NCBI GenBank assembly: GCA_034620365.1
Contig: JAQGEQ010000161.1
Coordinates: 372,001-436,000 of the forward strand
Source: Pegea sp. RAD2-039
Lineage: Eukaryota > Chordata > Thaliacea > Salpida > Salpidae
DNA length: 64,000 nt
Reading direction: 5' to 3'
Shown: piece after piece, positions 12,760-25,110 of the stretch
Layout of the letters: each line of letters begins with the position of its first letter
How positions within the stretch are numbered: position 1 is the first letter of the stretch
Notes under the pieces: generated by a model
Databases searched by the model: none
Seen by the model: only the letters and a program-made list of their open reading frames with translations
Told to the model about the DNA's origin: nothing
Program-made: the position numbers and the translations under genes

Positions 12760-13942
12760 ATTTCATCTAAATGTTATGGGTTAGGGTTTATACCTTGCCT
12801 ATATTTTAATTTTCTTTAGTTTAACATTTGTATGTATATAAGAAGCAAACCAAACTGCTAATTTTATATTTTCTGTTTCCTAATTTTATTTTTAAAATTT
12901 TGATATGTTTTCATTCACTCACAAATGTTGTTGGTTTTATGATAAATAAAATCATGTTGAATTTGCTTCAGTTTCATTAAACTGTCTCATACAAATTAAA
13001 TTTATAATAATTATATTTCTTATTTTGAAGTTTAATTTATATTTTTTAATAAAAACTTTATTAGTTTCAATTTCAACTTATCTCTCATTTATAAGCTGAT
13101 TATTTTCTATTTTTATCTTTTAGATATTAGTGAATCACATTTAAATGAAAATTAATTAAAAGTTAATACAAGAAGGTTAATGATACTTCCTTTAAATCGA
13201 ACACTGAAGTAAAACTTCAAAAATCTAATCTATTTAAAAGGAACTAAAATTTTGATTAATCAATTCTTAGGTTGCAAAAATTATTAGTTTAATTACAAAA
13301 TATATAACTTCTTAAACATATTTAAATGATTTAAACAATTAAAATATACTTTACACAGAAATTCAGAAATAATCTCAGTTGTAGGAAATCTTTCTGAAAA
13401 TAACTGATTTGATAACCAACATGTTTAAAAGTATAAAAAACACGATTTGAATTTTTTAAGAATAATAACTTTTAGTTATTTAGTCCGGTATCTTTTATAT
13501 TCATTATAATTAAAACCTAATTGTAAGATTATCAAACACAAAAGTATATATTCTAAAAATTGAAGTTCTTTTTTAAAAATTATTTTATAATCACATCTCT
13601 GAAAAATTGTAGTTAAAATATTTTTAGATTAATTTTATTCAGATAAAAATTATTTATAAATTTTATAACAATGTATAACAAATCTCTAAGCAATTTAATC
13701 GTTTAATTAAAAAGATCTAGAAAAATCTTTTTTGAGTCTTTATCTCATCTTTATTGAATTTCGACATTATTATAGGCGAGACAATAATTTTAAATCATAA
13801 AAATAAGATGAATTTGTTTTATAAAGCTTATTATATAATTGTCATAAAAACTTTATAGATACTTTGCACTAGCAAAGTAGGTTTCTCGACAACAAACTTT
13901 AATATTTTCTAATTTGGATTGGAAATTGTTGAAAGTGGTTAG

Positions 13943-13956
13943 CTCATTTGCATGAG
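13943..13956. promoter_or_regulatory. POU octamer ATTTGCAT inside a short palindrome
   Basis: CTCATTTGCATGAG: a consensus octamer flanked by inverted CTCAT/ATGAG arms, 124 nt before the small frame at 14080. Motif match only. Confidence 0.2.
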
Positions 13957-14079
13957 TAAATAGTAACTTAATTACTTTTACAGCTAGACAACCACAGCAT
14001 TGACTCTCATTTCCAACTTGCCAGTTAGAAATTAAGTTTTTATTACGACGTCAGTGTAAGAAGTAAAACTCTAATTTAA

Positions 14080-14244
14080 ATGAAGTTTAATCCAGAAAAT
14101 GTTGATAGTGTTTGGAATAATCTGAAGCAATATGAGTTAGAAAACTATCGATTAAAAATATCGACAATATTTTGTTATCAGATGGAGGCAAAAATCATTG
14201 TTGGAGGCAAAAATCAACTTTGTATGACGGCATTACCCCATTAG
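14080..14244 (+). CDS. Unrecognised 54-codon open frame
   Basis: Starts MKFNPENVDSVWNNLKQYEL, a more protein-like composition than the surrounding AT-rich frames, and ends at TAG. I do not recognise it. A short direct duplication (GGAGGCAAAAATCA twice, about 14184-14215) lies in its second half, which argues for a pseudogene or chance frame. A pyrimidine-rich AG lies upstream. It could be a first exon, a decayed gene piece or noise. Confidence 0.15.
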   Translation: MKFNPENVDSVWNNLKQYELENYRLKISTIFCYQMEAKIIVGGKNQLCMTALPH

Positions 14245-16244
14245 AACCCTATCATGACATTAGAGAAAAAAGTAACAAAATTTACTCTAAGAATAAAAGA
14301 GTAACAAAAGTCTTATCATCCTGAAAGAAAAAATACTTTTTTATCTTCTAGCAGTGAATATTCTACAAAGTTTTTTGAAATAAATCGATTTTTTGCTGTC
14401 GTTAGTTGAACTTGTTGCCATGAAAACGATCGTTACTGTAAATAAATTTTCGCTGAAAAAGCCCTGTAAGAAAAACTTTTGTAGATATGTTTTCATTTTA
14501 AATATAAAACTAAATCTATTAAATAATTAAATGTAAAAAACAATTTCTGAGAAATAAAAGTTATAAAAGATATAAAAGAAATTATTAAACAATAGAATCG
14601 ATAAAATTATCTCATTTGTAATTATGGTCAGCTTAAAATGAAACCTAAAAGACAAAAGATCATTTTTGGCCATATGCATCTTTTCGCGCACTGCATTGTC
14701 TAGTCTCAAGCGTGCTCGCCGCAAGTGATCAGCCTTTATACCCTTCTTTCTGTGGCTTCGTAGAGTTTTCCTACCCTGGTATTTGCATCTTTAGGTGTCA
14801 AAGTATATCATGGAATTTGGGAATTTCAATAAAAGCTATTTATTCATAAGACTTATAGACTTTGATTTAAAGTTTACGAATGGAAATACTCTGAAAAATA
14901 AACCAAAAAATATTACCCTAAAAAAGATAGATCATTAAAACACACACAAAAATGTTGAGTTACTTTTGATATAATTTGTAGTTTAACCATGAAAGATCAT
15001 CTGAAATAACAAAAAACCTTTAACTTACCCCATGATTAACTTAGTTGTTTGTTTGATAAAAAGGTGAACCTTATTACAAAACTTGCAAACTAAGAGCTAT
15101 TATTTAGATAAGTTGTTTGCTATAAAACCTAAATCTTTAAATGATCAGGTTCTGTCTGCAAATAAATATATTAAGAAGTACATACCTATTTTATTTAGAT
15201 AAATCAAAATATCTTTCTTTCGAGTTCTAAAATATTTGTTAGTTTAATACTTTTAGATAATTTTTTGACAAAGCCTGAAATTAAAGAAAAACATGAAAGC
15301 ACTTTCCTATAAAGAAAGGAGTTTTATTATACAAATAACTTTTTACTCATACTTACTAATCTTACTAGCAAAAGTTTTTTTTTGACTTGGTTAATTATTT
15401 AATGTTTTATCAGAATTAGATACTGTAGTCATAGGAAATATATTTGATATATAATTAAGAATTAATTGATGAAGCTTATTTTACTTTATGAAAAATGATC
15501 TTAAAATTTATTATCATAACCCTAACCTGCATTTTTGTAAGAGATAAAATCATAGACGAAATGAAAAAAGTTAAAAAGGAGAAATACTTTGGACAAGGCT
15601 GAAAAAAAAAAGAAAAAAAGAGTTTTCAGACAATAGAGTAGTCTTTGATTTTGAAATACTTCTTTACAAACGTTTTCAATGAAGTAAGTTTTGTGTTACA
15701 AATAGTTTCATAATTCATACATTCAACCTTATGACCTGAAGCACGCTTGTTACTTAAAAATGTTAAAAAGTGCAATAATTCTGCATAATGGAATAAATAA
15801 CTTGTTTAAGATTTAATTAATATTTTTTAGTTCATTTCAAATTTTGTGAAATTTAAAAAAAAGTAAAAACAGTTAATTTATGATAAGGTATTTCAACAGT
15901 TTGTAAGCATTTTTAATAGTATACGACAAAAACAATAATAATTTACGAGATACTTATATTTAAGAAGATAAGAAATTTCTAAAAATACTTAAAATTAAGT
16001 TGAAAATATTTAAACAATTTTGAGTTTAACTTTTACTCTTATTAATACATGTATAGTGTAGACTATTTAAAGAGTTATAAATGGCCTAAACATAAAAATA
16101 TACCTCACTAGATATTAGCAGTTATTTATGAGATTTTGTTAAAAAGAATCATCATATGATAAAAAGACTCCAAGTAGTAATAAGATTATGCGTATTTTTG
16201 TGCTTACTTTTTGGTTAAAAGTATATTTTAAAAGATGCATTACG

Positions 16245-16372
16245 AAATAGTGTACATCTTTTGCTTTCTATATTTCGAACTTAATAGATATTATTTGTGA
16301 GAATGTGTGTTAGCGGAAGGTGCTCTCTTTAGGCACCCTCCTTTGCATTTATTGAAATAAATAAATATAATA
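16245..16372 (+). mobile_element. LINE 3'-tail fragment
   Basis: Only the last ~125 bp of the LINE family (CTTAATAGATATTATTTGTG, then the GGTGC/GCACC hairpin at 16319-16337, then TTGCATTTATTGAAATAAATAA). Severely 5'-truncated insertion. Confidence 0.85.
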
Positions 16373-17497
16373 GTTTTTCGAGTTATTTGCAAACTTTTGA
16401 AACAAATAGATTTTAGTAATATTCTTCGGCAGTCAAGTCAAATAAAGTTTGCAGCTATCTATTTTTAATTATTTTATTAACATCAGTTTAGTTAAATTAT
16501 TTTCTCAAATATTATGTTAAATCTGTATGGGGGATATCAAAGTAGGATTTTAAGCAAACTGTTTCACATCACTTGAATAATCTTTTTCTTTGGCTGTACT
16601 ATATATCCTTATATTTTACTTTGACGAGATAATCTATTATGGCCTAAAATATGTTTGTCTTATAAAGTTATTTATTTAAATATTTCATAAAACAGCCGTA
16701 ATGTAACTTTTACTTGCTTTTATATCAAAATCGGCCAGAATTTAATCAAAGTATTAAACTGGTTCTTATCATAGTTTCTTTATTTCTTATATTTGAAATA
16801 CCAAATAAGAATTATAGTATTCTGTTTTATATTATTCATATTTTTGTTATAAACTTATCTATTAAAAAGATTATAAGGATAAAATAGAAGATTTTAAATT
16901 TTGTATGACTATTATACATTATATGCGTTATATATTAGATTTTGTATATACATAGCTGTTATATATTTAGTTATAAATTTCTAGTGTAGTATCTACAATT
17001 CAGCATGTTATTTCTATCTGATCTCAAATCTTAATAAATATTTAAGTTTGACTAAAAACAAAACTTTCTGTTAAGTTTTTTGCTGGTTATTTCAGAAAAT
17101 GACTTTAGTTTTTTCTTTTATAAAGAATTTCAATTTTTTAAGTGATTAGGCTAAAACCGATTTTAATTATAAGATTAATTTTATTAATTTGACAGCGCTG
17201 ATGTCTAAAAGGTAAATTAATAAAATTTATTTAATTTAAAAATAGTTTCAATTTATTTTTTCTTTAAAACTAATTCTATGTTTATTTTAAAGCAATTCTT
17301 TATTGTTTGGATTTAGTTTGCATAATTTTTTATAATTATAATTTTTTGAATAACATTTGCTGTTAGTTTAATTAAATTATTATAATTTGTTTTCAATTAT
17401 ATCTTTGTACAAAAATTTAATTATTTTTTTTTAATTTAAGAAATTTACTTTATTATCATTATAACTTGTTGTTTTGTATCATTATTTCATTTGAATT
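16373..17497. other. AT-rich spacer upstream of KDM2 copy 2
   Basis: No gene, repeat or RNA seen. It presumably contains the promoter of copy 2. It is not recognisably related to the sequence upstream of copy 1. Confidence 0.5.
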
Positions 17498-17507
17498 TCA
17501 TGTAGCT
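17498..17507 (+). other. 3' splice-acceptor-like site before KDM2 copy 2 start
   Basis: TTTCATGTAG, with AG at 17506-17507, 38 nt before the ATG. Weaker pyrimidine tract than the other candidates. Confidence 0.3.
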
Positions 17508-17545
17508 TTAACATTTTTTACATGTAATAACTTTAATATTAAGAG

Positions 17546-20500
17546 ATGTCTGCAAGGAGTTTGAGAAATAACAACGTGTTTGGTTATGACATGGATGAGG
17601 AAATTGATAATGTCTTTTCTGGATTAACATCATATGATTTAAAACAAAAATTGTCTTCTCCTAATTATGATGGTTCTTTTGTTAATATTATGGAAAACGG
17701 CACTGATTTAAAGTTTGAAGATATACAAACAAATGGATTTGAAGTACCAATTAAAATAAAAAATAAAATAGGCCTAGGTAAGTTTGGCTGTTTTCAAAAT
17801 TGTCGTATAATTATATTTTTTATCATTTTATTATTATAACTATAGAATGTTATATTAAAGATTATTTTATCTTAAAATTATTTTAAATAATATCTTCCTA
17901 CATAATTTATATAAAGACTTATTTTTGTTGTATATAAGTTTTCATCTTTAGTATTCTTTAAAGCTAATTTAACAACAATATTTAAAATTGGCAAAAATTC
18001 AAAAATATAACTTTTCAAATGTTGCAAATAAATAAACAAAATTTCTTACGTTTTTATTCAAAAATATCTTATCTGTGAATTTCTTTGTGAGTTAATTAAC
18101 TTTTAATGAACTTTCTTATCATAAAGTAATATAACAAAAATTCTTTGTTATCATTATTCTTTATTCGTTTAAAAATGATATTTATATAAATAATTTAAAA
18201 GTTTTTAAATTTATTGTAAAAATATTACTTTAAATGTGATTCACCATCAGCAAAAACAATTAATTAATAAATAAATCCTGTAAATAGCTCAAAAATTTTG
18301 AATGATAAAATAATAATCGTTTTTTAGTAATTCCTTATCAGTTTTTGATGCAGCAACTTTTTTTAGGAATGACTTTACCAGAAGGTGAATTTACAGTTTC
18401 GAATGTGAAATCTTTGGTTGGAAGTAGAAGGATGGTTGATGTTATGGAATGTAAGACTCAAAGAGCACTTGAGATGTCAATGAAAGACTTTGAACGTTAT
18501 TTTACTGGTGTTGATAGAACACAGGTTTATAACGTGATATCTCTGGAATTTTCTCACTCAAAATTAGAACCATATGTGAAACGACCAAAAGTTGTAGATT
18601 GTATGGACTGGATTGATCTTGCTTGGCCACGTCATTTAAAAGAAGATCAAACTGAACAGTCAAATGATATGCTTCAAATGAAGTACCCTAAAGTTCAAAA
18701 GTATTGTCTGATGTCTGTAGGTGGTTGTTATACAGATTTTCATATTGATTTTGGTGGTACTTCAGTCTGGTATCATATATTAAAAGGTGGTAAAGTGTTT
18801 TGGTTAATTCCACCAACAGAAACCAATCTTCGATTTTATGAAAAATGGACCTTATCTGGAAATCAAGGTGATGTATTTTTCGGTGATTTGGTTGAAAAAT
18901 GTGAACGAGTTCATTTGCAAACTGGAGATTCACTTATGATTCCAAGTGGATGGATTCATTCAGTTTATACATCAGAAGACTCTTTAGTTTTTGGCGGTAA
19001 CTTTCTCAATTCATTCAATATTCCGATGCAAATCAAAGTTGCTGAGATTGAAGCTAAATTAAAAGTACCTCCTCGTTTTCGATTTCCATTTTTTAATGAG
19101 TTAAACTGGTATGTTCTTGATCGTTATGTACATTGCCTCATGGGTGTCTCTTTTATGTCTCCCGAGTATAAAACTCTTAATGGTCTTCAAATATCAGAAA
19201 ACTTTGGCGACGTAAACGAAAAAACTGAAAATGGTTTCAGTAAAGTAAATTTAACTTCATTTGAACTAGAGGGTCTTTCGTTGCTGGTAAAAAAGCTGGA
19301 AAGTCTACCAATTTCAAAAAGATGCATTCCTTCTGGTATCGTCGACCCAGAAGGACTTATTCGAAACGCAAAACTAATTTTAGCAGATCACAAAGAAGAT
19401 GATTTTGGTCTTGCTGCAACCGGAAAATCAGTTTTTGGTTGGCCAGTAAAGAAAAGACTCAAAAAACGGTTGAAATGTTTCTCACCGGAAAGGATGAAGA
19501 ATAAAAAAGTTAAAGTTGTTCGTGAACGAGTCCGAAGGGTCCGTTGTAAGAAATGTGAAGCTTGTCTAAGAACAGATTGCGAAAAATGCGTTTATTGTCT
19601 TGATATGAAAAAGTTTGGTGGACCTGGTAAGATGAAACAGACATGTGAGACTCGAAAATGCATAAGTCCTATTTTACCAAACAGACTGAGTTTTGTTCCA
19701 ACATCTGTTCAAAAGAAAAATAAGAAAAAGTCGAAAGAGAAACTACTTGACAAAACTGCTGAGGAAGTAAACACTGAAGAGCCTGAAATCATTGAACAAT
19801 TAGAAGATGATCTGATAGAAATTGAAGAGGAATTGATAAAAGTTGATCGGATTCCGTTGGATGAGTTACAAGTTGTGTCTGTTTCATCATCAGTATCACC
19901 AAAAACTATTGATAATGTTGATTATCCTAAAAATATTTGGATGAATATCATGAAATATCTTCCACAAGATGATCTAAGGATGATGTCTTGTGTGAACAAA
20001 TCTTTACTGACTTATGCTTCTGATAGACAGTTCTGGAAACATTGTGATTATGATAATCAGCAGTTAGATCAAAATATAATGGAGTTTTTGGTTAGAAGAA
20101 GCCCCAAATCTCTGAGTATCGCCAAAACTAATATTAGTTATGATGATTTGTTGTGGTTAGTTAGAAGGTTACCTGAACTTCGAGTTTTGAATTTATCTCA
20201 AAACTCCTGGAGTTGTGTCGCAGCACTCACTGATGATTCATGTCCCCATTTGACTTCCTTGGATATCTCTTGGGTGGAAAAACTTGCTGATGAGCAGTTG
20301 AATACTTTGCTGTCCCTGCCTTCAGAAGTTCGTCCAGGTCGTTTAGTGCCACAGTTGAAAATGGGGTTTTGTAGGGACCTTAATCTTAGTGGTCTTAATA
20401 TTACAAATGTTTCTTTGAAACTTATCGCAAATAAGCTTCTTCATTTGGAAAAAATCAACATCAGCTTTTGTCCTATAACAGATGAAGGGATTAAGTTCCT

Positions 20501-20717
20501 TTGTTCAGGTGGGTCTGATAAGTTACACACAATATTAGCTAAATGTTGTGCCAATTTAACAAATGAAACAATTGTGAGTTTAGAAAACTTATCTTTATTG
20601 AAAGAAGTTGACTTAAGCAGATGTATAAAAATTAGTCCCATAAAATGTTTGATTCTTTGTCAGAAGAAGATTGGCTTACGGCAGTCAGTCGACCCAAAGC
20701 ATCTCATTTCTGTATAG
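17546..20717 (+). CDS. KDM2: Lysine demethylase 2 (JmjC, CXXC, F-box, LRR), tandem copy 2
   Basis: Two exons, 17546-17777 and 18367-20717, 860 aa, with the same intron position and phase as copy 1. The JmjC domain keeps both iron-binding histidines, the aspartate and the 2-oxoglutarate lysine. The eight CXXC cysteines and KFGG are present, and F-box plus LRR follow directly with no PHD finger. Relative to copy 1, exon 1 is only about half identical in protein. The CXXC domain differs at many surface positions (LRTDCEKCVYCLD versus LREDCRMCNFCRD). The hinge is unrelated in detail, being Lys-rich then strongly acidic. The JmjC and F-box/LRR blocks differ by only a few residues (for example S/D in the EQSN segment and M/I near the end). 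It is therefore a diverged paralogue partly homogenised with copy 1. Predicted active nuclear demethylase with possibly altered DNA targeting. Confidence 0.97.
18322..19375 (+). repeat. Near-identical tract 1, copy 2
   Basis: Partner of 10158-11210. The left edge lies in the intron at TTTAGTAATTCC and the right edge at GCAAAACT. Confidence 0.9.
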
Positions 20718-20748
20718 AATAAGCTGATGTGAATATTTTGTTTTTAAC
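19929..20748 (+). repeat. Near-identical tract 2, copy 2
   Basis: Partner of 11851-12670. The left edge is at AAAAATATTTGG (start of the F-box) and the right edge is in the 3' UTR at GTTTTTAAC. Confidence 0.9.
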
Positions 20749-21154
20749 TTTGTAACATAAGACTACTTTTTTATATTTAATCTCTTCTTCGAGATCACAT
20801 TTTTTGTTGTCGCTGAATATCAGGTCGTTCTTAATAGTTGATCTCTTTTTCTTTAAAAAAATCTAATCTGGTTTAACTCAATTTTCAAATTTCTTTCTAT
20901 TTTTTAGCTAAATTATTTTCTGAAATCATTAAACTAAGTTTCAGGTTAAACTGATCACATTTTTTGTTTTTTGATATCTAGAACTTTTATAGCAAATTTT
21001 AGTCAAGTTAGGTTTCAATTTAATTATTTTTTAGCCTAATCATCAGTCTAAGTACAAGAGCCTTAAGAACATCAAAAGTTTCTCAACATTTCTAAATTCA
21101 ATTCTGATGTTTGTAAACAAAATACTAAGCTACAATACAGAAATTTTATTTTGT

Positions 21155-21168
21155 AATAAAACTTTATT
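21155..21168. terminator. Back-to-back poly(A) signals for two convergent genes
   Basis: AATAAAACTTTATT reads AATAAA on the plus strand (21155-21160, KDM2 copy 2) and AATAAA on the minus strand (21163-21168, OTUD6B, about 140 nt after its stop). It is the only canonical plus-strand signal I noticed in this 3' region of KDM2 copy 2. Confidence 0.5.
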
Positions 21169-21308
21169 CTTAATGTAATTCAATGAAATGAAGATCTAAA
21201 TAGTAACAAAATAGTAAATAAAGAAGGTTACTTCAAAAGAAGATTATAGATAAATAAACTACTTCAGCAAAAAAGTCATTGGCTAAATGATCAACAAAAT
21301 TATCTCTA

Positions 21309-22136
21309 TTAAAAATCTTCACAGCAATTTTGATATTCTTGAATAGAGTTATAATGTTCCCCAAGACTTAACTGATGTCTATGATATGTCAAATATATGG
21401 GCTTAGTTTGAAATTCATCTCCAATGATAACATCTGGAGAATAAGCTTGGATTACATGAATCCGTTGCTTATATACACTTGAAATGGCTCGTAATTCAAT
21501 CTGTCCGCCCCAAACTCCATTCATTTCTGTTTTACAGCAGTATTCCTCATATTTTTGACTATCAAAACAATCTCCAGAATTAGTATCAGTTAGAAAAAAC
21601 TTTAAATTGTTATAATTTTCTCGTAAATAGTTTGCAACTTTAAGTCTAATGGATGAAACATCATCAGAACTTGAAATCTGATCTAAAACAGCATAATATA
21701 AGCAGTTGCCATCAGGCTTCATTTCCTTTATTGCTAAATTATGAGGTTTTAGTTTTTCTAAAATGGCAACCCTTTCTTTATGCTTTTCAGCATTGGAAAC
21801 ATTTTTTTCAGCTTCTTCAATTTCTTGATCTCTTAATCTTGTCTTCTCTTCAAGCTTTTTTCGTCTTCTTTGAGCTTTAGATAATTTTATTTCAGACTTG
21901 CTCTCATCTTTAGCAGAAACTTTTTCAACTTGCAAAATATTAGCTGGTTTTTCGAAACTGACCAGTTCACTATTTTGCTTTTCTTTCAAGAAATTTTCCA
22001 ATTCTTGAATTTGCTTTTTAGCTTCTTTATCTCGTTTTCTATCTCCTTTAGGAACAGATTTTTTTATAGCTTGAATTTCAACTTGTAACTGCTTTTTTTC
22101 CAGTCTATGCTTTTTTAATAAATCTTCCTTATCCAT
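21309..22136 (-). CDS. OTUD6B: OTU-domain deubiquitinase, OTUD6 type
   Basis: Single-exon gene, 275 aa. OTUD6 proteins are cytosolic cysteine proteases that remove ubiquitin and associate with translation machinery. Residues 1-130 are a long charged coiled coil (Lys/Glu-rich, with the KAQRRRKKLEEK segment typical of the family). The OTU catalytic domain covers about 135-270, with D142 and nucleophile C145 in KPDGNCLYYAV and catalytic H261 in SLGEHYNS, all intact. The length matches the family (about 290 aa). The ATG is supported by the usual family start (short acidic Met-Asp-Lys-Glu head) and an acceptor-like site 33 nt upstream. It converges on KDM2 copy 2 with 591 bp between stops. Absence of introns is unusual next to the intron-rich genes here and could mean retroposition or intron loss. 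Confidence 0.95.
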   Translation of the reverse strand: MDKEDLLKKHRLEKKQLQVEIQAIKKSVPKGDRKRDKEAKKQIQELENFLKEKQNSELVSFEKPANILQVEKVSAKDESKSEIKLSKAQRRRKKLEEKTRLRDQEIEEAEKNVSNAEKHKERVAILEKLKPHNLAIKEMKPDGNCLYYAVLDQISSSDDVSSIRLKVANYLRENYNNLKFFLTDTNSGDCFDSQKYEEYCCKTEMNGVWGGQIELRAISSVYKQRIHVIQAYSPDVIIGDEFQTKPIYLTYHRHQLSLGEHYNSIQEYQNCCEDF

Positions 22137-22169
22137 TGAAATAATTACAAATTTGTTGTAATAAATAAT

Positions 22170-22180
22170 CTAAAAAAAAG
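22170..22180 (-). other. 3' splice-acceptor-like site before OTUD6B start
   Basis: On the minus strand CTTTTTTTTAG is followed by 33 nt and then the ATG at 22136. Strong pyrimidine tract. Confidence 0.5.
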
Positions 22181-23454
22181 AAAATTATTAAATAAAACAT
22201 CAATTTAATCTTTGTTTGAATTTTAAAGTTAACAAAAAGCTTGTTAATAGCAATAGGTAAAAATAATATATAAACCAATAAAAAAAAAGTTTGAAATATA
22301 AATAATGTAGCAATGTATACTATATGATAAAAATGAGTAAAAGGCTTATTTTATTAAAAAATACATTCAATTGACTAGAAAAAGATCTTTTAAAATTGCT
22401 TTATCTAAATTATAGAACTGAACTAGAATAAAGATAAAGTTTTTGTTCATTACAAAATAGTTATCTTAAAATTAGAAAAAGTTTAAAAGAATAATGTTTA
22501 GTTATCAAAACTAAAAGTTATTACTATAAACAATATAATATAACCAAAATAAATTGATTTTGTTTTATGAAAATATCATTTAGTACATATAAATGTTAAT
22601 TACATATAAAAGGTAATTCTAATTTCTGCATTTATTTTTATATATGCTTTCTAGTCTTTTTAAAAATATTAAATTCATTGCAAATAATGAAAAATCTTTT
22701 ATTTAATTCTTTTTTTTTTCAAATATTATAATACAACAAATGCAAAATAATCCATTTTTGTATAAATATTTTTATTTGATAACTAAAAACATTACTACTA
22801 TGTAACTAATCAATTGTAAACTTAAATATTTTAGTTATTAAACAAATAAGTTATAAATATTCAAATACTACAAAGTAGTAAATAATGATAAATAAATTTT
22901 ATACAACATACATGCGTAAGGTTATTTAAAACAAATAAATCAGTGGCTTGTAACAAATTTGGTCGTTTACTCGTAAAAAACGTACAGTCACATCTACAGC
23001 GAAAGTAACCAACGATATTTTAACAAATCTTACTTTTTAAAGCCATTATAAGTGATACTATAATATATTAATGCTCAAAAAGTTACAACAACTTTTTCAT
23101 TAACAGTTTTTCAATAAGAACTCATAATTAATTTCTATTTACGAGAAGTTTTGCTGAATATTATTTCCTAAAGTCGTTCATCAATAGCTTCTTAAGATTT
23201 CACTAAAACTTAAGCAAGGAAATAATTATGGAAACTTATTGGTATTCTATATATTTTTTGGAGATTTCGATTAGACTACAATAATTCAATAAAGTTTATA
23301 CGTTTTTTAGATGAATTATTAATGCTCAAAGATTGATTTTGTCTCATCAATATTAGAAGATGATTAAATTTGTTATAAAACTCCTTTTGATTTTAGCTAG
23401 CAATAAGACAATAAAAATTAATTATTTTTGACAGTACTAATACGTTTTTTGCTT
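22181..23454. other. AT-rich spacer
   Basis: No gene recognised on either strand. It separates OTUD6B (minus) from a LINE remnant (plus) and probably holds the OTUD6B promoter. Confidence 0.5.
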
Positions 23455-25110
23455 CAATGAGAATTTCAACGTTAAAACTCCAAGCAAATGGAATTTCTAT
23501 CGTGAAAATTATGATGATATTAATAATTTTCTATCAGGTGTTGACTGGATTTCTGTTTTCAACTCTTCTGAAGACATCAATACTATTTACTCAAGGTTTA
23601 TTAACATCGTTAAAGAGTCAATTGAGAAATTCATACCCTCTTATAGAGTCAATAAAAAACCACATTTTCCAAAATTTTTAAGGATTTTATAATATTTAAA
23701 AAACTTATACAAACAAACTAAAGCAGATCCTTTCATCAAATCTCTATATAAAGATTTTAGTACGTTTTATAAAAAAACTATCACTCTAATCGCTACTTAG
23801 GAAGAGAAAGTGCAAATCTTCACCTAAAAAACGTTTTTAGGCTTCATAAACCACAAGTTTAAGTCGAGATCCCAAATACCTCCCTTGCTTGATAACAGCA
23901 ACCAGCTTGTGATGGAACTGAAAAATAAAGCTGAATTGATAAACAATCAATTTAATAGCGTTATTATAACCGACGATGGCAACACTCCTTTTCCTTCCTA
24001 CTCCAAAATGTTCACAAATATCCCTGAGATGATAGATCTTGACATAACTGTCAATATAGTATCTAAGGCTATATCTTTTTTAAAATCATCAGTTTCAACA
24101 CTTCTAATCAGATATTTGCTTTGTTTTTAAGAAAACCTATTTCCTCTTTATCACTATCTTTATCACTACTCCTTAACATCACTCTAAGGCGAGAAAAAGC
24201 TCCACAAATTTGAAAGAAAGTTATCATTACTCCTATTCATAGAAAGGGTCCCAGAAACGCTGTACTTAACTACAGACTATATTCGCTGACTTCAGTTATC
24301 TGCAGAACTGAAGAACCTATCATCCACAATCATATGACCAGTCATTTAATGATGCACCATCTAATATTTGATTTCCAGCATAACTTTGTGAAAGGGAGAT
24401 CTTCCATAATTTAATATCTCACTTTCCTAATGAAATTACAGCCCATTATGAAAGTAATACTCCTTATAACATCATACATCTTGATTTTGCCAAAGCGTTT
24501 GATTTTTTCCCATACTACAAGCTCATTATTGTCTTACAAAATATAAAAATCAACAGCTTTATCTTAAAGTGAATTGAAGATTACTTTTTAGGTAGAATTT
24601 AATAAACTTGTGTTAAAAGATCTTTATCTACTCCTAGTCAACAAACCAGTGGGGTTCCTCAGGGTTTCGTTCTGGGTCCCCTTCTTTTTTTACTTTTCAT
24701 TGAAGACCTCATTTGAAGACTAGTAGCATTAGATAATGTCAGTGTGTTTGTGTTTTCAGATGATATCAAGCTATTATCTTGTAATCCTTCAAAACTTCAA
24801 ACTGCACTACACACTGTAGAAAACTAGTCTATGAATTGGCAGCTCAGAATCCAGCCTACAAAGTCTGAAGTTATAACTTTCTACCGTTAACCAGATACAA
24901 ATTCCTTGAACTAATATTTCATCAATGGATTTATTATTAAACAAATATATTCGGTCTTAGACTTTGGCATTACTTTGGCTATCATCTAACTTTAATTGAC
25001 ACAATTATTTTTCTAAAATTATTGCAAAATTAATCAACCCTCTCTACCTTATCATAAAGACCTTTAATTCTACAGATCCATACTTTTTACTAATCTCTTC
25101 AAGTTGTACA
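23455..25110 (+). mobile_element. Degenerate LINE reverse transcriptase
   Basis: A LINE of the same family, broken by stops and frameshifts. In order: pre-RT linker (NNFLSGVDWISVFNSSEDI at about 23530), N-terminal RT segment (NKAELINNQFNSVIITDDGN at about 23920), the IITPIHRKGPRN..NYR fingers motif, motif A LDFAKAFD (about 24481), motif B QTSGVPQG (about 24643), and motif C reading FSDD instead of F/YADD at about 24757. The thumb/connection segment follows (LHTVENWSMNWQLRIQPTKS). It lacks the endonuclease on the left and the conserved hairpin tail on the right, fading out near 25110. Inactive. Confidence 0.88.

Larger units (their letters stand above)
12671..16244. other. Intergenic region between the KDM2 copies
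   Basis: Mostly AT-rich with no supported gene. It holds a 54-codon frame at 14080-14244 (listed separately), a 14-bp octamer palindrome at 13943-13956, and a GC-richer island at about 14640-14800 of unknown origin. No extra KDM2 fragment is visible, so the duplication unit did not leave long homologous spacers. Confidence 0.5.
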
